In this document: piece after piece, positions 24,088 through 36,966 of the stretch
Layout of the letters: every line of letters begins with the position of its first letter
Position numbering within the stretch: position 1 is the first letter of the stretch
Source of the DNA: Sipunculus nudus
Lineage: Eukaryota > Annelida > Sipuncula > Golfingiida > Sipunculidae
Length of the DNA stretch: 64,000 bases
Reading direction: 5' to 3'
NCBI GenBank assembly: GCA_026874595.1
Contig: CM049322.1
Location: forward strand, 25,577,400-25,641,399
Notes under the pieces: model-generated
The model's input: the letters and a program-made list of their open reading frames with translations, nothing else
Databases searched by the model: none
Told to the model about the DNA's origin: nothing
Made by a program: the position numbers and the translations under genes

Positions 24088-26719
24088 CTATTTAGCAAAC
24101 CTATGAGCTTATGCGATGATGCGGCAACCTCCGCTGTGCATCGCGCGTCGTCTGTACGTTAACCCGTACTATCTGGAAAACAGCAGGAGCTAGCATCATC
24201 AAACTTTATGGAAACAATCAGTCATCTAAAAAACTCCATCCAATTTTGCTTATTTTTTGGTAATCTGCATTTAAAAAAATTTCATGAAAAATATAAATTT
24301 TTATGACAAATACACATGTACGGACTTTTTTTTGCAATGCCTGCAGGTATTGGCCTGAATTTTGGTGTGTAGGCAGATAATGACCAGTTACAGATCAAGT
24401 TCATGTTTTGTCCCAGTTGACCTGCTTTTGACCATTTCACAGTGGTCTAACATAGAAAATTTCATAAAAAAGTGCACATGTACGGACTTTTTTTCGCAAT
24501 GCCTGCAGATACGGGCTTGATTTTTGGTGTGTAGGCAGATAATGACCAGTTACAGATCAAGTTCTTGTTTTGTCTCAGTTGACCTACTTTTGACCATTTG
24601 ACTGCTCCTGAACATAGAAAGTTTCATGAAAAATAGAAATTTTCATAACAAATGCATATGTACCAACTTTTTTTCCTCAATGCCTGCAGATACCACCCTG
24701 ATTTTTTATGTGTGGGCAGATAATGACAGTTGCAGATCGAGTTAGCGTTTCATCCCGGTTGACCTACTTTTCCTTGTCTTACGGCTCCTGAACATAGAAA
24801 ATTTCATGAAAATATAAATTTTCATGACAATTACACATGTACTGACTTTTTATTGCAATACCTGCAGATATTGGCCTCATTTTTGGTGTGTGGGCAGATA
24901 ATGACCAGTTACAGATCAAGTTCATGTTTTGTCCCAGTTGACCTACTTTTGACCGTTTCACAGTGGTCTAACATAGAAAATTTCATAAAAAAGTGCACAT
25001 GTACGGACTTTTTTTTGCAATGCCTGCAGATACGGGCTTGATTTTTGGTGTGTAGGCAGATAATGACCAGTTACAGATTAAGTTCTTGTTTTGTCTCAGT
25101 TGACCTACTTTTGACCATTTGACTGCTCCTGAACATAGAAAGTTTCATGAAAAATAGAAATTTTCATAACAAATGCATATGTACCAACTTTTTTTCCTCA
25201 ATGCCTGCAGATACCACCCTGATTTTTTATGTTTTGGCAGATAATGACAGTTGCAGGTCGAGTTAGCGTTTCATCCCGGTTGACCTACTTTTCATTGTCT
25301 TGCGGCTCCTAAACATAGAAAATTTCATGAAAGACAGAAATTTTTATGGAAAATGCACATGTATGGACTTTTTTCACAGTGCCTGCAGATACTGGCCTGA
25401 TTTTTGGTGTGTTGCTTGATAATGACCCGTAACAGATCGAGTTTGCATTTTGCCCTTGTTGACCTACTTTTGACCATATGACACCTCCTGAACTTAAAAA
25501 TATTTTCAAAATTTAACAAATGTTTCTAATTTGCCCTAGGCGGGGGCATTCGTGTCGTTCCGACACATCTAGTTTTATTCTATAAGAATATGTTGGGTTC
25601 ATTGATTTTTTGTAGAGTCATAGAAAGCTTAAATTGGTCTTGAGGCCATTTGTAAGCCTATTTCAAATTGAGGGCTGCAATAGTCTCCTTCTGCAAAACT
25701 GTTGTTTCAATTTATGTAACATTGCACCAATCTGATTCTTAGGTGGTCTACGTTAAGTTTACTAAAATGATTTTTGGCACAATTATTAGACCTTTTAAAA
25801 TGAAAGGACTGCATGTTTTATTATTCTAAACATTTTTATAAAAAAAACTTATGAATGCATCAGCTTAAAAAAAAAGGCATTTCAGCCAAAGTCTTTCAGT
25901 ATGTGTAAACAGATTTACCAACAGGCCAAGATTGTCTGTATCTATAAAAAGCTTGACAGACTGCTAACTATTTCAGATTTGGCAACAGGCCAAAGGTCAG
26001 CCTGGATCTATTTATAGCTTTGGCAGACTGCTAACTGTATCAGATTAGGCAACAGGTCAAGAGTTCACTCAGTGAAGCCTGGTATAGGTCAAGAGTGCAT
26101 TCAGTGCAGTAGCTGCATTCTATTTATAGCTTTGGCAGACTACCCACTGCTCCAGATTTTGCACCAAAGTTCAGCCTGGATCTATTTATAGCTTTGGCAG
26201 ACTGTCAACTGTGTCAGATTATGCAACAAGTCAAGAGTTCACTCAGTGCAGCCAGGTACAGGTCAAAAGTTCACTCAGTTTAGCCAGGAGCAGGTCAAGA
26301 GTTCACTCAGTGCAGTAATGTGAGCCGGTTATTTGTCACAGTTCGGGGCAACTGCCTTTTTCACCTAAGCCTGGTCAGCCCAGTGCATCAAACTCAAGGA
26401 AAGTTTGATGTATTGGCCTGATATTTTGACCTGTCTATGCATCTGATGGCTTTATTATTCACAAGACAGGTGTCGCCACATACAATGTCTTTTGCACAGT
26501 GTATGAGCCTGCTTATTTTTACGGAGGAATTTTATACATCAGCCTGAAATTGGGTACATATCGGATAGCTTTATCTGTAGAAGACTGGTGGCGCCTTCTA
26601 CAATAGTTTTTGTACTGTTTATGTCATTGCTTATATTGCATATCAGTCTTAAATTGGGCATATGAATATTTCTCTGAAAGCTACGTTGTATACAAGACTG
26701 ATTATGCCAGCTACAATCA
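24088..26719 (+). mobile_element. Family E element, second copy, carrying a B element
   Basis: Starts TTTAGCAAACCTATGAGCTTATGCG. E interior sequence is present at 24088-24290 and again from 25573 (GTAGAGTCATAGAAAGC, GGCAGACTGCTAACTGTATCAG). The intervening part is the B element. The section 25930-26330 is a short-period array of GGCAGACTG and GTCAAGAGTTCACTCAGTGCAG phrases. The copy is cut at 26720 by a family A element. Confidence 0.6.
24290..25572 (+). mobile_element. Family B element, 5'-truncated, nested in E
   Basis: Lacks the ATGCCCCCGCC end but keeps the 3' end: GGCGGGGGCAT at 25539-25549, hairpin GTGTC-gttcc-GACAC and CTAG (25569-25572). Monomers keyed by NTGCCTGCAG start at about 24337, 24499, 24680, 24859, 25020, 25201 and 25379. 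Three-monomer blocks repeat with a 520-bp period. Confidence 0.75.
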
Positions 26720-28531
26720 TTTTTAGCTCAGCTGACTATAAGGCATCTGAGCTATTGTCGTGGTCCTATGTCGGTGTTCCAGCCGTCCGGCCATTAACAG
26801 GGCACGTTTGGAAACCGGGGGACCTACTAATTCAAAATTTTGACTACAGTTAGATGTCCCCAAAATCTCCTACCTTACCAAAAATTGGGTCACTAGGACT
26901 TTGTTCCTTGGAGATATTAAGGAAAAACCTCCATTTTCCAATTTAAAAAATTGTTACACTTCAGGGCTGACTAATATCAAAACCACTGATCTGTTTTTGA
27001 TCATATTTAACATGCATATTCTTCCATACATTTTCTATGTACATACCAAAAATTAGGTCAGTATTGCTTAGTGTTTTGAAGTTATGGGCCCAATCATCAT
27101 GTAATTTTAAAAAAAATCAGGAAATGTATTTACTCACTTAACATGAGAATTGCTGAAGCTGGAGACTTTTTTAGGGATATAAATTTATTTAATCAAGACT
27201 CAATTGTTACCAAAAATTAGATCTGAATTTTGCAAATTTTTTAAGTTATTATTATGCATTAATAAAGTCAGTACCTTAAATTTTGACCAACTTTGGCCAT
27301 GGCTCGTTTTTTCCTGTAATCACTGTTGTTTTAATTTTCATAGCATATATACATGAGGATTTAATCTTTTAAAATCTGAAATTTCTAAGGAATTGATTGA
27401 AAAAAAGTAGCTTTTATTCAAGTTTTCATACATCATGTCAAGTGTTGTTACATCATGCCCACCTAGAAGTACAGCCTTCACCTGTGTTATGTAACCAACT
27501 CCAGGCAGCTTGCCTTGGCTCAGCTTGGCCACTACTGGCAGGCTTCCCCTCTGCCCTGCACTCCCCCCCCCCCCCACCCAGATGATGCATAAACTAGATG
27601 AATGTTATAATTTTCTGTATTTGATTCATTCTTATTCTAGGCTGTGCTACATTTTAGATTTTGTATTGTACCACCAGGGTTACAATGAATAAAGTACACA
27701 TTTAATTGTGTCCACAAAGTGATGTATTGCTATGAAAGTGTGGATGTTCATCAGATAAGGAATTCCTTACTTCAGATGAGTAAAAACTTTACCAGGTGTG
27801 AAATTTAATATTAATCCCAGTAATAAATTAAAGCTGAGATAGTAATTAGCACAATTACATTGTTTGTCCCTCATCCAACCGACAGTGTGATTACTTTATT
27901 GGCAAAGATATTTTTATTTTATCAAATCTACTGAATCTTTAATTTCTGTGAATAAAATTAAGCGTGTACACCAAACTCCAATGCACAAAACATTTTAATA
28001 GTGATTCAAGGAATAATCTTGAAGATGCCATGTTGTGGCATTTTTTTCTTTTATTTTCAGTTTAAACATTTGTGATTTAAAAATAAAAAAATATATGTGT
28101 ATGCATAATATGACCCAATGTGAGATAAACTCTGGAAAAATAATGATTGCATCTTAGAATTCTGATATTTTAACTTATATTTTCAGATTTTTTTATTACA
28201 AATTTATAAAACTTGTAAATGAAAAAAATGAATCTGATTAAAACTATTAATGAAAAAAGTGGATATGCTAAAAATGAAAGTGAAATAAAGGTATCAGGCC
28301 ATTCTGTCCACTTGCCTGTCCATCTGTAAATGTTTCATATGCATCACAGTATCTCAAAACTTTCACTTTTTTTTTCTTCATGACAGTCTTGTCAGAGTAT
28401 TAGTTTTGCAATCATATACTTAGAACTTTGCTTTAACTAAGTAACCAACATTACAATAGAATATTTTGCATATTTTGTATTTGCTAATATTTCAAACGTC
28501 AGCTGAGCGCCGTGACCCATGGGTCCCTTGT
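26720..28531 (+). mobile_element. Family A element, complete
   Basis: 5' T-run and AGCTCAGCTGACTATAAGGCATCTGAGCTAT hairpin from 26720. 3' CAGCTGAGCGCCGTGACCCATGGGTC and CCTTGTT (28500-28531) with a perfect palindrome. 1812 bp, uninterrupted. A C-tract lies at about 27559-27575. It gives the empty-site comparison for the G element inserted in the copy at 34659. Confidence 0.8.
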
Positions 28532-29466
28532 TGTGTTGTGTGCACCCATGCCAGAATATCAGCAGTGATGTTTGTTTAATTGTTTCTTGTTCAGAATGTT
28601 AAGTACATGCATTGTTCATATACATATTACACATGTACTTGAAAGGTGTACATGAAAAACATGCCATATTAAATGATTGCAGAACCAATGGGCCTTGGGG
28701 AACAATTAAACTTTGGTGGGGTATCAGAGCAAAACATAAGTCAACGGTACTCTTTTTGATGACAAAACTTTTATTTAGACCCTAGTACACCATCAGTCAA
28801 ATAACAGCAAAACCTTTAGATATGTGACTCCTGAGTCTGTGTTCAGACTGCTGATCATCCCAGGTTCCTGCTCATCATAATATATGCACACTGCAGCCCG
28901 AACTGCTTGATGGCAAAACATGCCAAATTAAATGATTAAAGAACTAGCTGGATCTAGCGAATCTACCATATATATTTTAATAAAGTGACATTTTAAACTG
29001 GTACAGTTATTTAGCGCGCTGGCTGTTAATTATCAATGGTGCAGGGCCACTAAGACTCGGCCTGCCACTCTTTCCAAGGGCTCCTGGAAACAATCTCAGC
29101 ACGGACAGTTATTTTCACATTTCAATTTTTCAGCACTTTATAATGAAAATACTTTAGATTTTATTAGAATTCCCGCACAAATATCCTGAAATCTTGGCCC
29201 AACCTGATCTCTGCTGCCTCAGCAGAAAGTGAAGTAAAGTGATCATTTATGTTTGTCCACCTGTAAATATTAAATAAGCTCAAGGTATGATAAACGTACA
29301 ACCTGAAAACACTTCCCTGCAAATGTGTGCATTTATAACATTTGTTGTTGAAGCGGAAATCTCCAAATGCAGAATGAAACTCATAAGGTAAATGTTGAAG
29401 GGAGAACTGGCAAATTGGTGAATACATACAGCATGATGCTTTCTCGCAAAGCAGACAGACCTTTGT
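28532..29466. other. Low-repeat stretch, no gene supported
   Basis: About 930 bp with no recognisable element terminus. A minus-strand frame (29164-29532) reaches 122 codons, but its first codons lie in the next A element's 5' end and it has no domain I know. It could be unique genomic DNA or an old transposon interior. Confidence 0.35.
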
Positions 29467-29940
29467 TATTAACTCAGTTGACAAGTCATCTGAGCTATAG
29501 TGATGATCTTTTGTCTGTTGTCCCTCAGCCATCCATTAACAAAGCATGTTTTTAAACCGTTGGACCTACAAATCCAAAATTTGACATATAGTTAGATGTC
29601 CCTAAGTTCTCCTACCAAACCTGAAACTGGGTTACTGAGAATGCATTCCTTCGAGCAATCAAAGAAAAAACATCAACTTTCTAGTAAAAGCCCCTTGTTA
29701 CACTTCAGGAGTGCCTTATATTAAAAGCCCTGGTGTTGTTTCGTTTATTTTTCTCTCAAATATTCCCTTACATGTTTCCTATGTACATGCTAGAAATTAG
29801 GTCAGTATTGTGTATTTTTAAGAAGTTATTGACCAAAACATAATGTACCTTGTCAAAACATCAGGAAAGATATTTACCCACTTTGCATGGTAACAATTGC
29901 TGATTTTTTGTTTATCAGAATATAGATCAGAATTTTGTAA
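29467..29940 (+). mobile_element. Family A element, diverged 5' part
   Basis: Starts AACTCAGTTGACAAGTCATCTGAGCTATAG, a mutated A 5' hairpin, and runs through the standard A interior (GATGTCCCTAAGTTCTCCTACC) to AGATCAGAATTTTGTAA. It is then cut by another A-type 5' end. The interior resumes near 31128. Confidence 0.6.
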
Positions 29941-30425
29941 TTTTTAGCTCAGCTGACTGCAAGTCATCTAACTGTTGTATCAGATTTTGCAACAGGTCAA
30001 GAGTTCACTCAGTGCAGTAGCTGCAGCTGGCAATCAGCCTCACTAGACTTGGGAAACTGCCTGCCTCAGCTGAGCTTGGTCAGCCAAGTGCACCTGACTC
30101 CAGAGAAGTTTCATGTATTGGCCTGAAATTTTTGCCTGTCCATGATGATGGCTTTCTCCTACACAAGACTGGAGTTGCCACATACAAGGATTTCTGCACA
30201 GTATGTCCCTGCTTATTTCTCAAGAGGGATTTGGTATATCAGCCTTAAATTGGGCATATGAAAAAATCCCAGATAACTTTGATATATGCAAGACTGGTGG
30301 CACTACCTACAATAATTTTTGCACAGTGTAGGTCCCTGCTTAATTTGCAGGAGTGATATGACATATTATCCTGAAATCCATATTCTGGGCCATGTTATGT
30401 AATATGTGAGACTGGCCACAAGTAT
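29941..30425 (+). mobile_element. Chimera: family A 5' end fused to family E body
   Basis: TTTTTAGCTCAGCTGACTGC and AAGTCATCT (29941-29969) are the A 5' hairpin region. From about 29970 the sequence is the E interior (CAGATTTTGCAACAGGTCAAGAGTTCACTCAG, compare 26036-26070), and continues with E phrases to about 30425. Confidence 0.6.
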
Positions 30426-30569
30426 TTAGAGTGCTGAACAGTCTAAACATACACCACTATGGATAGGTACATTTTGTACCATATCATGTCCAGTGGTGAC
30501 TGCAAATACGAATGTATCTAAAATAAGAGAATTTAGATTTTAACAGTTCAGTACTTTTATATACAGTAA

Positions 30570-31127
30570 GCTCTCTCTCTCTCTCGAGAAAATGGAATAA
30601 TCAAAGGAATTGAACACAAGGTCCACTTCTTGAAATAGATTGTGTGGACCCATTTAAAGCCAAACCATTTCACCAAAACCTTTCCTCTTCCAAATACGGC
30701 TCACCCACCCGTGGATGGAGAACCCTTTTGATTCTCAGGTCACGGGGCCAAAAGTCACCGCCACAAGGCCCACTTCTTGAATTAGATTGTGTGGACCCAT
30801 TTAAAACCAAACCATTTCACCAAAACCCACTCATGGATGAAAATCTGTATTGATTTTTAAGGTCACTGGGTCAAAGGTCAAGGCCACAGCCCCCACTTCT
30901 TGAAAAAGTTTGTTGACCCATTTTAGGCCAAACCGTTTGACCAGCACCTGTCAGTGTCATCTTGCTCATAAGGCTCACCCACCCATGGATGAAGAACCCT
31001 ATTTAGTTTGGGGTCACAGGAGCAAAGGTCAGGGCCAGAGAGCTGCCCGCCTCATTTTCACACTGTGTAATACACCCATTCTAGTTATGCCCCTTACCAG
31101 GGGATGCTCCGCTTTGTGGGGCCCTTG
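30570..31127 (+). mobile_element. Family I body (candidate), about 120-bp units and GGGCCCTTGT end
   Basis: A CT run (30571-30584) precedes units keyed by GTGTGGACCCATTTAAANCCAAACCATTTCACCA at about 30641 and 30790, with a diverged third near 30912. The right end shows CCCCTTACCAGGGG (31087-31100) and GTGGGGCCCTTGT. Only the right terminus is persuasive, so its status as a separate family is tentative. Confidence 0.45.
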
Positions 31128-31899
31128 TAACCTTTAATTTTGGACAAGTTTGACTATGGCACATTTTTTTGAGTAAGTACATTTCATTTGATTTTCACAT
31201 GATGGACAGATAAGGTTTTAAGTTTATTTAATCTGAAATTTGAAAGCCATTATTAAAATATTGTAGTTTAAATTAAAGTTTTGGAAGACCAAGTCAAGTA
31301 TTGTTTTTACAACCAACCCTATACACTTAAAGACTGCCCACCATGAAAGCTACTTGTGGTGTTTTGTTTATAATTGGCATAACTATTCCTCCATATATTT
31401 CTTATGTATATGCTAGAAATTAGGTCAATATTGCATAATTTGTAGAAGTTATGGGCATCAACATAATGTTCCATGTCAAAAGCCAAGAAAGATATCACTT
31501 ACTAACATGGTAACTGTTGAAGCTAGAGAACCTTTTCCAACCATAGAACTGTATTAAATTAAGATATAATTGTATGCCAGAAATAAGATGAGTATTTTGC
31601 AACTTTTTCAGTTAATAGCATATAAATATAAAAAATCATTACCTTTAATGTTGCCCTACTTCAGCCAGGGCACTTTTTTTTTCTTGTAAGCACTGTTGTT
31701 TTAATTCTCACATAATGGAGAGATAAGGTTTTAAGCTTTTATAATCTGAAATTTGAAAGCAGTTGATAAAATCTGCAGCTTTTATCCAAGTTTTAGAAGA
31801 CCAAGTCATAAAAATAACTGCCACATCAGGCTAGGTTACTGTCTAGGTGTAGCCATGCACCCAGGGCTTGTTATGTAACTTGGGCAGCTAGCTGACTTC
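31128..31899 (+). mobile_element. Family A interior, continuation
   Basis: AATTTTGGACAAGTTTGACTATGGCACA is the A interior phrase that normally follows the point where the copy at 29467 was cut. About 60 bp of the expected A sequence is missing at the junction. It contains two diverged A-interior repeats (31130-31330 and 31640-31810). Confidence 0.5.
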
Positions 31900-33536
31900 C
31901 GGACAGGCTGTCTGCAGTAGGCAGACCAAATTTTATGGAAGAATCAGTCACTTGTCAAATTAGATTGGATTGAGCTGACTTTTTTGCTATCTGCATTGTC
32001 TAAGATTTTAAAGTTAAAAGTTAAAAAAAAACTTTTAAAATTCCTCTTCTCTGAAATTTTCCAGCAAATTGTTTAATATATCATAGAAATAATCTCTCTC
32101 AAGTTTTCAAATCATTCCAGTTGGGTGATTTTTGGCCGAGTTACAGAAAGCTGAACTTTGTCATTTGGTCAAAAAAGCATACTAAAGTTACAATCTCAGA
32201 AACAGCTGGAGCTAGCATCACCAAATTTTATACAAATGTTGGTCACGTGAGTCATAATTGAAATTTAGGTTTTTGTGGCGCCACCTACATCAACCTGTTT
32301 ATTATGTGCAAAAACATTGTACTTTTAGCCTCTTCAGTTTCTACATTAAAAATGTTTCATGGTGAAACTGTCTAGCTGAATGGTTAAATTTCTCAGTATC
32401 ATTATCTTAGGGTAGGGTTCTTTCTATAGTATAAGAAAAGATTGAGTTCATTGATTTTTGGTAGAGTCATAGAAAGCTGAAGATGGTCTTGTGGCCAAGT
32501 TACCCTACATCAAACTAAGGGCTGCAACAGTCTTCTTCTGCAAAACTGTTGTTTCAAATTCTGTAACATTGCACATAAATGATTTTTGGCTGAATTATTG
32601 GACCTTCAACAATGAAAGGACTGAGATACTTTGGCAGATGAAGCTAGTAGATTTATTGTAGTAACAGACTTGAGCTCTGTGGATATATAAGCAGAGCTGT
32701 ACAGGCAACAGAAATAATTGGTGTTCATTTCTAAAATAAAATAAATAAAATATATCTGTATACTGATTTTGCTTTCAATAGGCATATGTTATTATTCTAA
32801 ACATTTTTATTACAAATTTTATTAATATTTCAGCATGAAAAAAGCATTGTAGCCAAAGTCTTTCAGTATTTGTAAACTGATTTTGCAACATGGCAAGATT
32901 TGTCTGCATCTATAAATAGCTTGGCAGACTGCCAACGGTACAGAATTGGCATCAGGCAAAGTGTCAGTCTAGATCTGTTAATAGCTTTGGCAGACTGCCA
33001 ACTGTATCAGATTAGGCAGGTCAAGAGTTCAGTCACTTGAGCCAGCTAAGGGTCGGTGCAGTAGCTACAACTGGCACTCAGCCACCATTGACATAGGGTC
33101 AACTGCTTCCTTAGCTGTGCTTGGTCAGCTGAGTGGACCAACTCAAGAGAAGTTTGATGTATCAGCCTGACATTTTGGCTTTCTCATACCCAAGACTGGT
33201 GTTGCTACCTACAATGATTTTTGCACAGTGTTTGTCCCTACTCTTTTCTCAGATGGGCTTTGATATATCAGCCTTAAATTGTGCATATCTGTACATCTTG
33301 GATAGCTCCATCATATACAAGACTTGTGGCACTGACTACGATAGTTTTTGGGTTTCATGCATCTGTACACATAGCTCAAGAGTGGATTGAAGTATGTGCC
33401 TGAAATTTTGCATACCCATACATCATAATCAAGTACTTTTCCAAAAATGGTGAAGCTTGTTATCAACTTATCATGGAAGCATTATACCTGATGTATATCT
33501 CATAGCACAGGTTTGCATTAGGCTTGTAGGCCTTGT
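31900..33536 (+). mobile_element. Family E element, 3' part with terminus
   Basis: E interior from about 31920 (compare 24190-24270 and 59900-60300), with TGTGGCGCCACCTAC at 32275. 3' end: CACAGGTTTGCATTAGGC, hairpin AGGC-ttgtag-GCCT, TTGTTT (33506-33536). The 5' end is missing. Confidence 0.65.
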
Positions 33537-33553
33537 TTAATTAAATTTCCCCA

Positions 33554-34122
33554 TTTTTTTGCTCAGCTAACTATAAGTCATCTAAGCTGTCCGTCTGTCT
33601 GTCTGTCCAGTAGACTGGTACACCTTGAAACCATATGACCTACAAATCCAAAATTCAGTATACTGTTAAATGTACCAAAGATCTCCAGAGAAAACTCGGT
33701 CACTGCAACTTTGTTCCTTTGAGAAATTAAGGAAAACCTCAATTTTCCATTAAAAACCTTTTATCACAACTCAGAACTGCCTAATATCAAAAACACTCAT
33801 CTGTTTTTCTTCATATTTACCATAGATATTCCCATATATAGTATCTATGTACATGCCATAAAATAGGTCAGTATTATGTAATTATTAAAAGTTATGGGCC
33901 CAAGCATAATACACTTTGTAAAAAAATCAGGAAAGATATTTACTCACTTAATGCTTAAAGTGTTGAAGCTAGAGACTTTTTTTCAGGTGTATAAATTTAT
34001 TTAATCAAGATTCAATGGTATACCAAAAATTAGATCTGAATTTTGTAAATTTTTTTAAAGTTATTAGCATTCATATAAAATCAGTACCTTAAATTTTGTC
34101 CAAATTCGTCTGTGGCACATTC
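33554..34122 (+). mobile_element. Family A element, outermost of a four-level nest (left part)
   Basis: 5' end TTTTTGCTCAGCTAACTATAAGTCATCTAAGC (one-base variants of the A hairpin), then GTCT-rich tract and standard interior to CTGTGGCACATTCT. Interrupted by family H at 34123. The interior resumes at about 36967. Confidence 0.65.
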
Positions 34123-34658
34123 TTTGTCCCCTGCTCTGCAGATGTGGGGGACATTGGTTTTGGTTTGTCTGTCTGTGTAGCTGTCTGTCTGTTTGTCTGT
34201 CTCTCTGTCCATCCGTCAGGTTCTTTCATTTCTGTGTGATTACTTTCCTAAATTTCATCCAATTTCATTCAAATTTGGGTCAGTGATAACTCTCATGGAT
34301 ACCTCAGTAGGGATTGGTTTTGGAGTGTCTGGCTTCTGTCTGTCACTCTGTCTGTCTGTCTATAAGATTTTTGTTTCCGTGTGATAACTTTCGTAAATAT
34401 TATCCGATTCCATTCAGATTTTTGTCATTGATTGCTCTCATGCTTACCTTGGTTGGGATTGGTTTTGGAGTGTCTGGATTATGTCTGTCTGTCTGTCGGT
34501 CAGGTTATTGTTTCCATGCAATAACTTTCCTAAATATTATCCGATTTCATTCAAATTTTGGTCAGTGATTGCTCTCATGCTAAATCTTGGTTGGGATTGG
34601 TTTATGAGTACCTGCCTTCTGTCTGTCTGTCTGTCACTCTGTCTGCCCGTCTGTCAGG

Positions 34659-36749
34659 TTTTTAGCTCAGCTGACTATAAGTCATCTGAGTTATAGTTGT
34701 GGTCCTTTGTCTGTCGTCCAGTCATCCGTCGGGCTGTCCATTAACAGGGCACATTTTGAAACCGTTGGACCTATGAATCTAAAATTTTGCATACAGTTAG
34801 ATGTCCCCAAAATCTCCTACCATACTGAAAATTCGGTTACTAGGAGTTCTTAACATGAGGATTGCTGAAGCTGGAGACTTTTTTTCAGGGATATTACTTT
34901 ATTTTATCAAGATTCAATTGTTTACCAAAATTAGTCCTGAATTTTGCAAATTTTTTAAGTTATTAGCATAAATAAAAAATCAATACCTTAAATTTTGTCC
35001 AACTTTGGCTACGGCATGTTTTTTCCCTGTAAGCACTGTTGATTTAATTTTCACTGTATATATACATGAGGATTTAATCTTTTAAAATCTGAAATTTCAA
35101 AGGAATTGATTGAAAAGAGAAGCTTTTATTCAGGTTTTCATTCACCATGTCAAGTGTTGTTTACATCAAGCCCACCTAGTAGTACAGCCTTCACTTGTGT
35201 TATGTAACCTACCCTAGGCAGGTTGCCTTGGCTCAGCTTGGCCACTACTAGCAGGCTTCCCGTCTGCCCTGCACTCAACCCCCCCCCCCCCCTTCCCAGC
35301 TGGTGCATTAACTAGATGAATGTTATAATTTTCTGTATTTGATTCATTCTTATTCTAGGCTGTGCTACCTTTTAGATTTTGTATTGTACTACCAGGTTAC
35401 AATGATTAAATTGCACATTTAAATGTGTCCACTAAGTGGTGTATTGCTATGAAAGTGTGGATGTTCATCAGATAAGTAATTCCATTCTTCCGAAGAGTAA
35501 AAAATTCACCAGGTGTGAAATTGACTATTAATTCCAGTAATAAATTATAGCTGAGATAGTAGTTAGCACAATGATATTGATAGTTCCTCATTCAACCAAC
35601 AGTGTGTATACTCTATTTAAAAAGATGTTTTTCTTTTATTAAATTTACTGAAGCTTTTATTTCAGTGAATAAAATTAAGCATGTACTGAAAACTCCAATG
35701 TGCAAAACTTTTTAATAGTGATTCAAGGAATAATCTTGAAGATGCAATGTTATATTATTTTCTTTCAAATTCAGTTTAAACATTTGTGATTTAAAAATAA
35801 TAAAATATATGTGTATGTATAATATGACCTGATATGAGCTACACTCTGGATAAATAATGATTGCAACTTAGAATTCAGATATTTAGGGCTTGACAAGGGG
35901 TGCCCTATAGTGATCACCGTGTCAGTATGTCCTTCTGTCATTCATCCTTCCGTCCCTCTGTACTTCTGTCATTCCGTCAGTGACACTTTCTTTCGCGCGA
36001 TAACTCAACAATAACATACTGTAGCTTTCCCAAATTCACAGGGATGATTGGTACCTATGAGGGCTCCAGACCTATCCAATAACAGACATGTCAGAATTCC
36101 AATATGGCCACCACAGCCTAATCGCTAATTTTATTTTGCACCCGATAACTCGACAACAACATACTGCATCTTTCCCAAATTCACAGGTATGATTAATATC
36201 ATTTGATCCTGTACAATTTTTTCCCTCATGCATATTGATAAAAACCTGTTTCTGTTTGTGATATTTTAAATTTTACTTAATTTTTTGCCCATATGTAAAC
36301 TAGTCCAGCACTAGAAGAAACATGGGGCCCTCTGAGGACCATTGTCCAACCACATCTAGTTTAACTTATATTTTCAAATTTTTTTAATACAAATTTATAA
36401 AACTTGTAAATAAAAAAAAATTAATCTGATAAAAACTATTATTGAAAAAGTTGATATGCTTATAAAAATAGGTTTTAATGTAAACTTATATGCTTTATTC
36501 CCTTGAAAGTGAAATAAAGGTATTAGTCCATTCTGTCCACTTGCCTCTCTATCTGTAAATTTTTCATATACATCACAGTCTCTCAAAAAGACAGTCTTGT
36601 CAGAGTATTAGTTTTGCAATCATATATTTAGAACTTTACTATTACCAAGTAGGAGTGCCCCTTTCCTCTTAACTTCTCATATGCTTATATATATATGAAA
36701 AACATTTACAATAGAATATTTTGTATATTTTGCCATGGGTCCCTTGTTC
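34659..36749 (+). mobile_element. Family A element nested in family H
   Basis: Standard A 5' hairpin from 34659 (TAAGTCATCTGAGTTATAG). C-tract at about 35279-35292. The 3' end is damaged: only CCATGGGTCCCTTGTT (36733-36748) survives, without the SIR and the left half of the palindrome. A family G element lies inside it (35885-36359). Confidence 0.7.
35885..36359 (+). mobile_element. Family G element, complete, innermost of the nest
   Basis: AGGGCTTGACAAGGGGTGCCCT (start 35885) is a 5' hairpin. The 3' part has GGGGCCCTCT, hairpin GGAC-catt-GTCC (36337-36348) and CTAG (36356-36359) before TTT. 475 bp. The complete A copy at 26720-28531 has the uninterrupted sequence GATATTTTAACTTATATTTTC at this position. 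CNTTCCGTC repeats and TTTCGCGCGATAACTC lie just inside the 5' end. Confidence 0.75.
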
Positions 36750-36966
36750 TTTTCTGTGGGATAACTTTCTTAAATTTTAATCCGATTTAATTCAGATTTG
36801 GGTCAGTGGTTGCCTGCAGATGTCTCCACATGTCATAGTGCATCTGTTTAAGTTTTCATGTGCCCATAAGATTTTCTCCACATGTCATAATTTTGGTTGC
36901 TAACAAGCATGAAAGACAATGAGAACCCAAAGCAGGGGACATTAATTCCACAAATTTGCTTGTTTT

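Larger units (their letters stand above)
34123..36966 (+). mobile_element. Family H element, complete, split by a nested A copy
   Basis: GTCCCCTGCT (34126-34135) opens a hairpin closed by GGGGGAC (34146-34152). Inverted copy AGCAGGGGAC at 36931-36940, then palindrome CAAATTTG (36951-36958) and CTTGTT. The interior has GTCT runs and units keyed by GGNTTGGTTTTGGAGTGTCTGG (34306, about 34457). H sequence is 34123-34658 and 36750-36966. The unit broken at 34658 (GTCTGTCAGGTT) is completed at about 36751 (CTTTTCTGTGGGATAACTTTC), matching the intact unit at 34213. Confidence 0.75.

Noticed and set aside
29164-29532. 122-codon open frame on the minus strand
   Set aside because: Its start region overlaps the 5' end of a family A element, and no domain or codon bias supports it.
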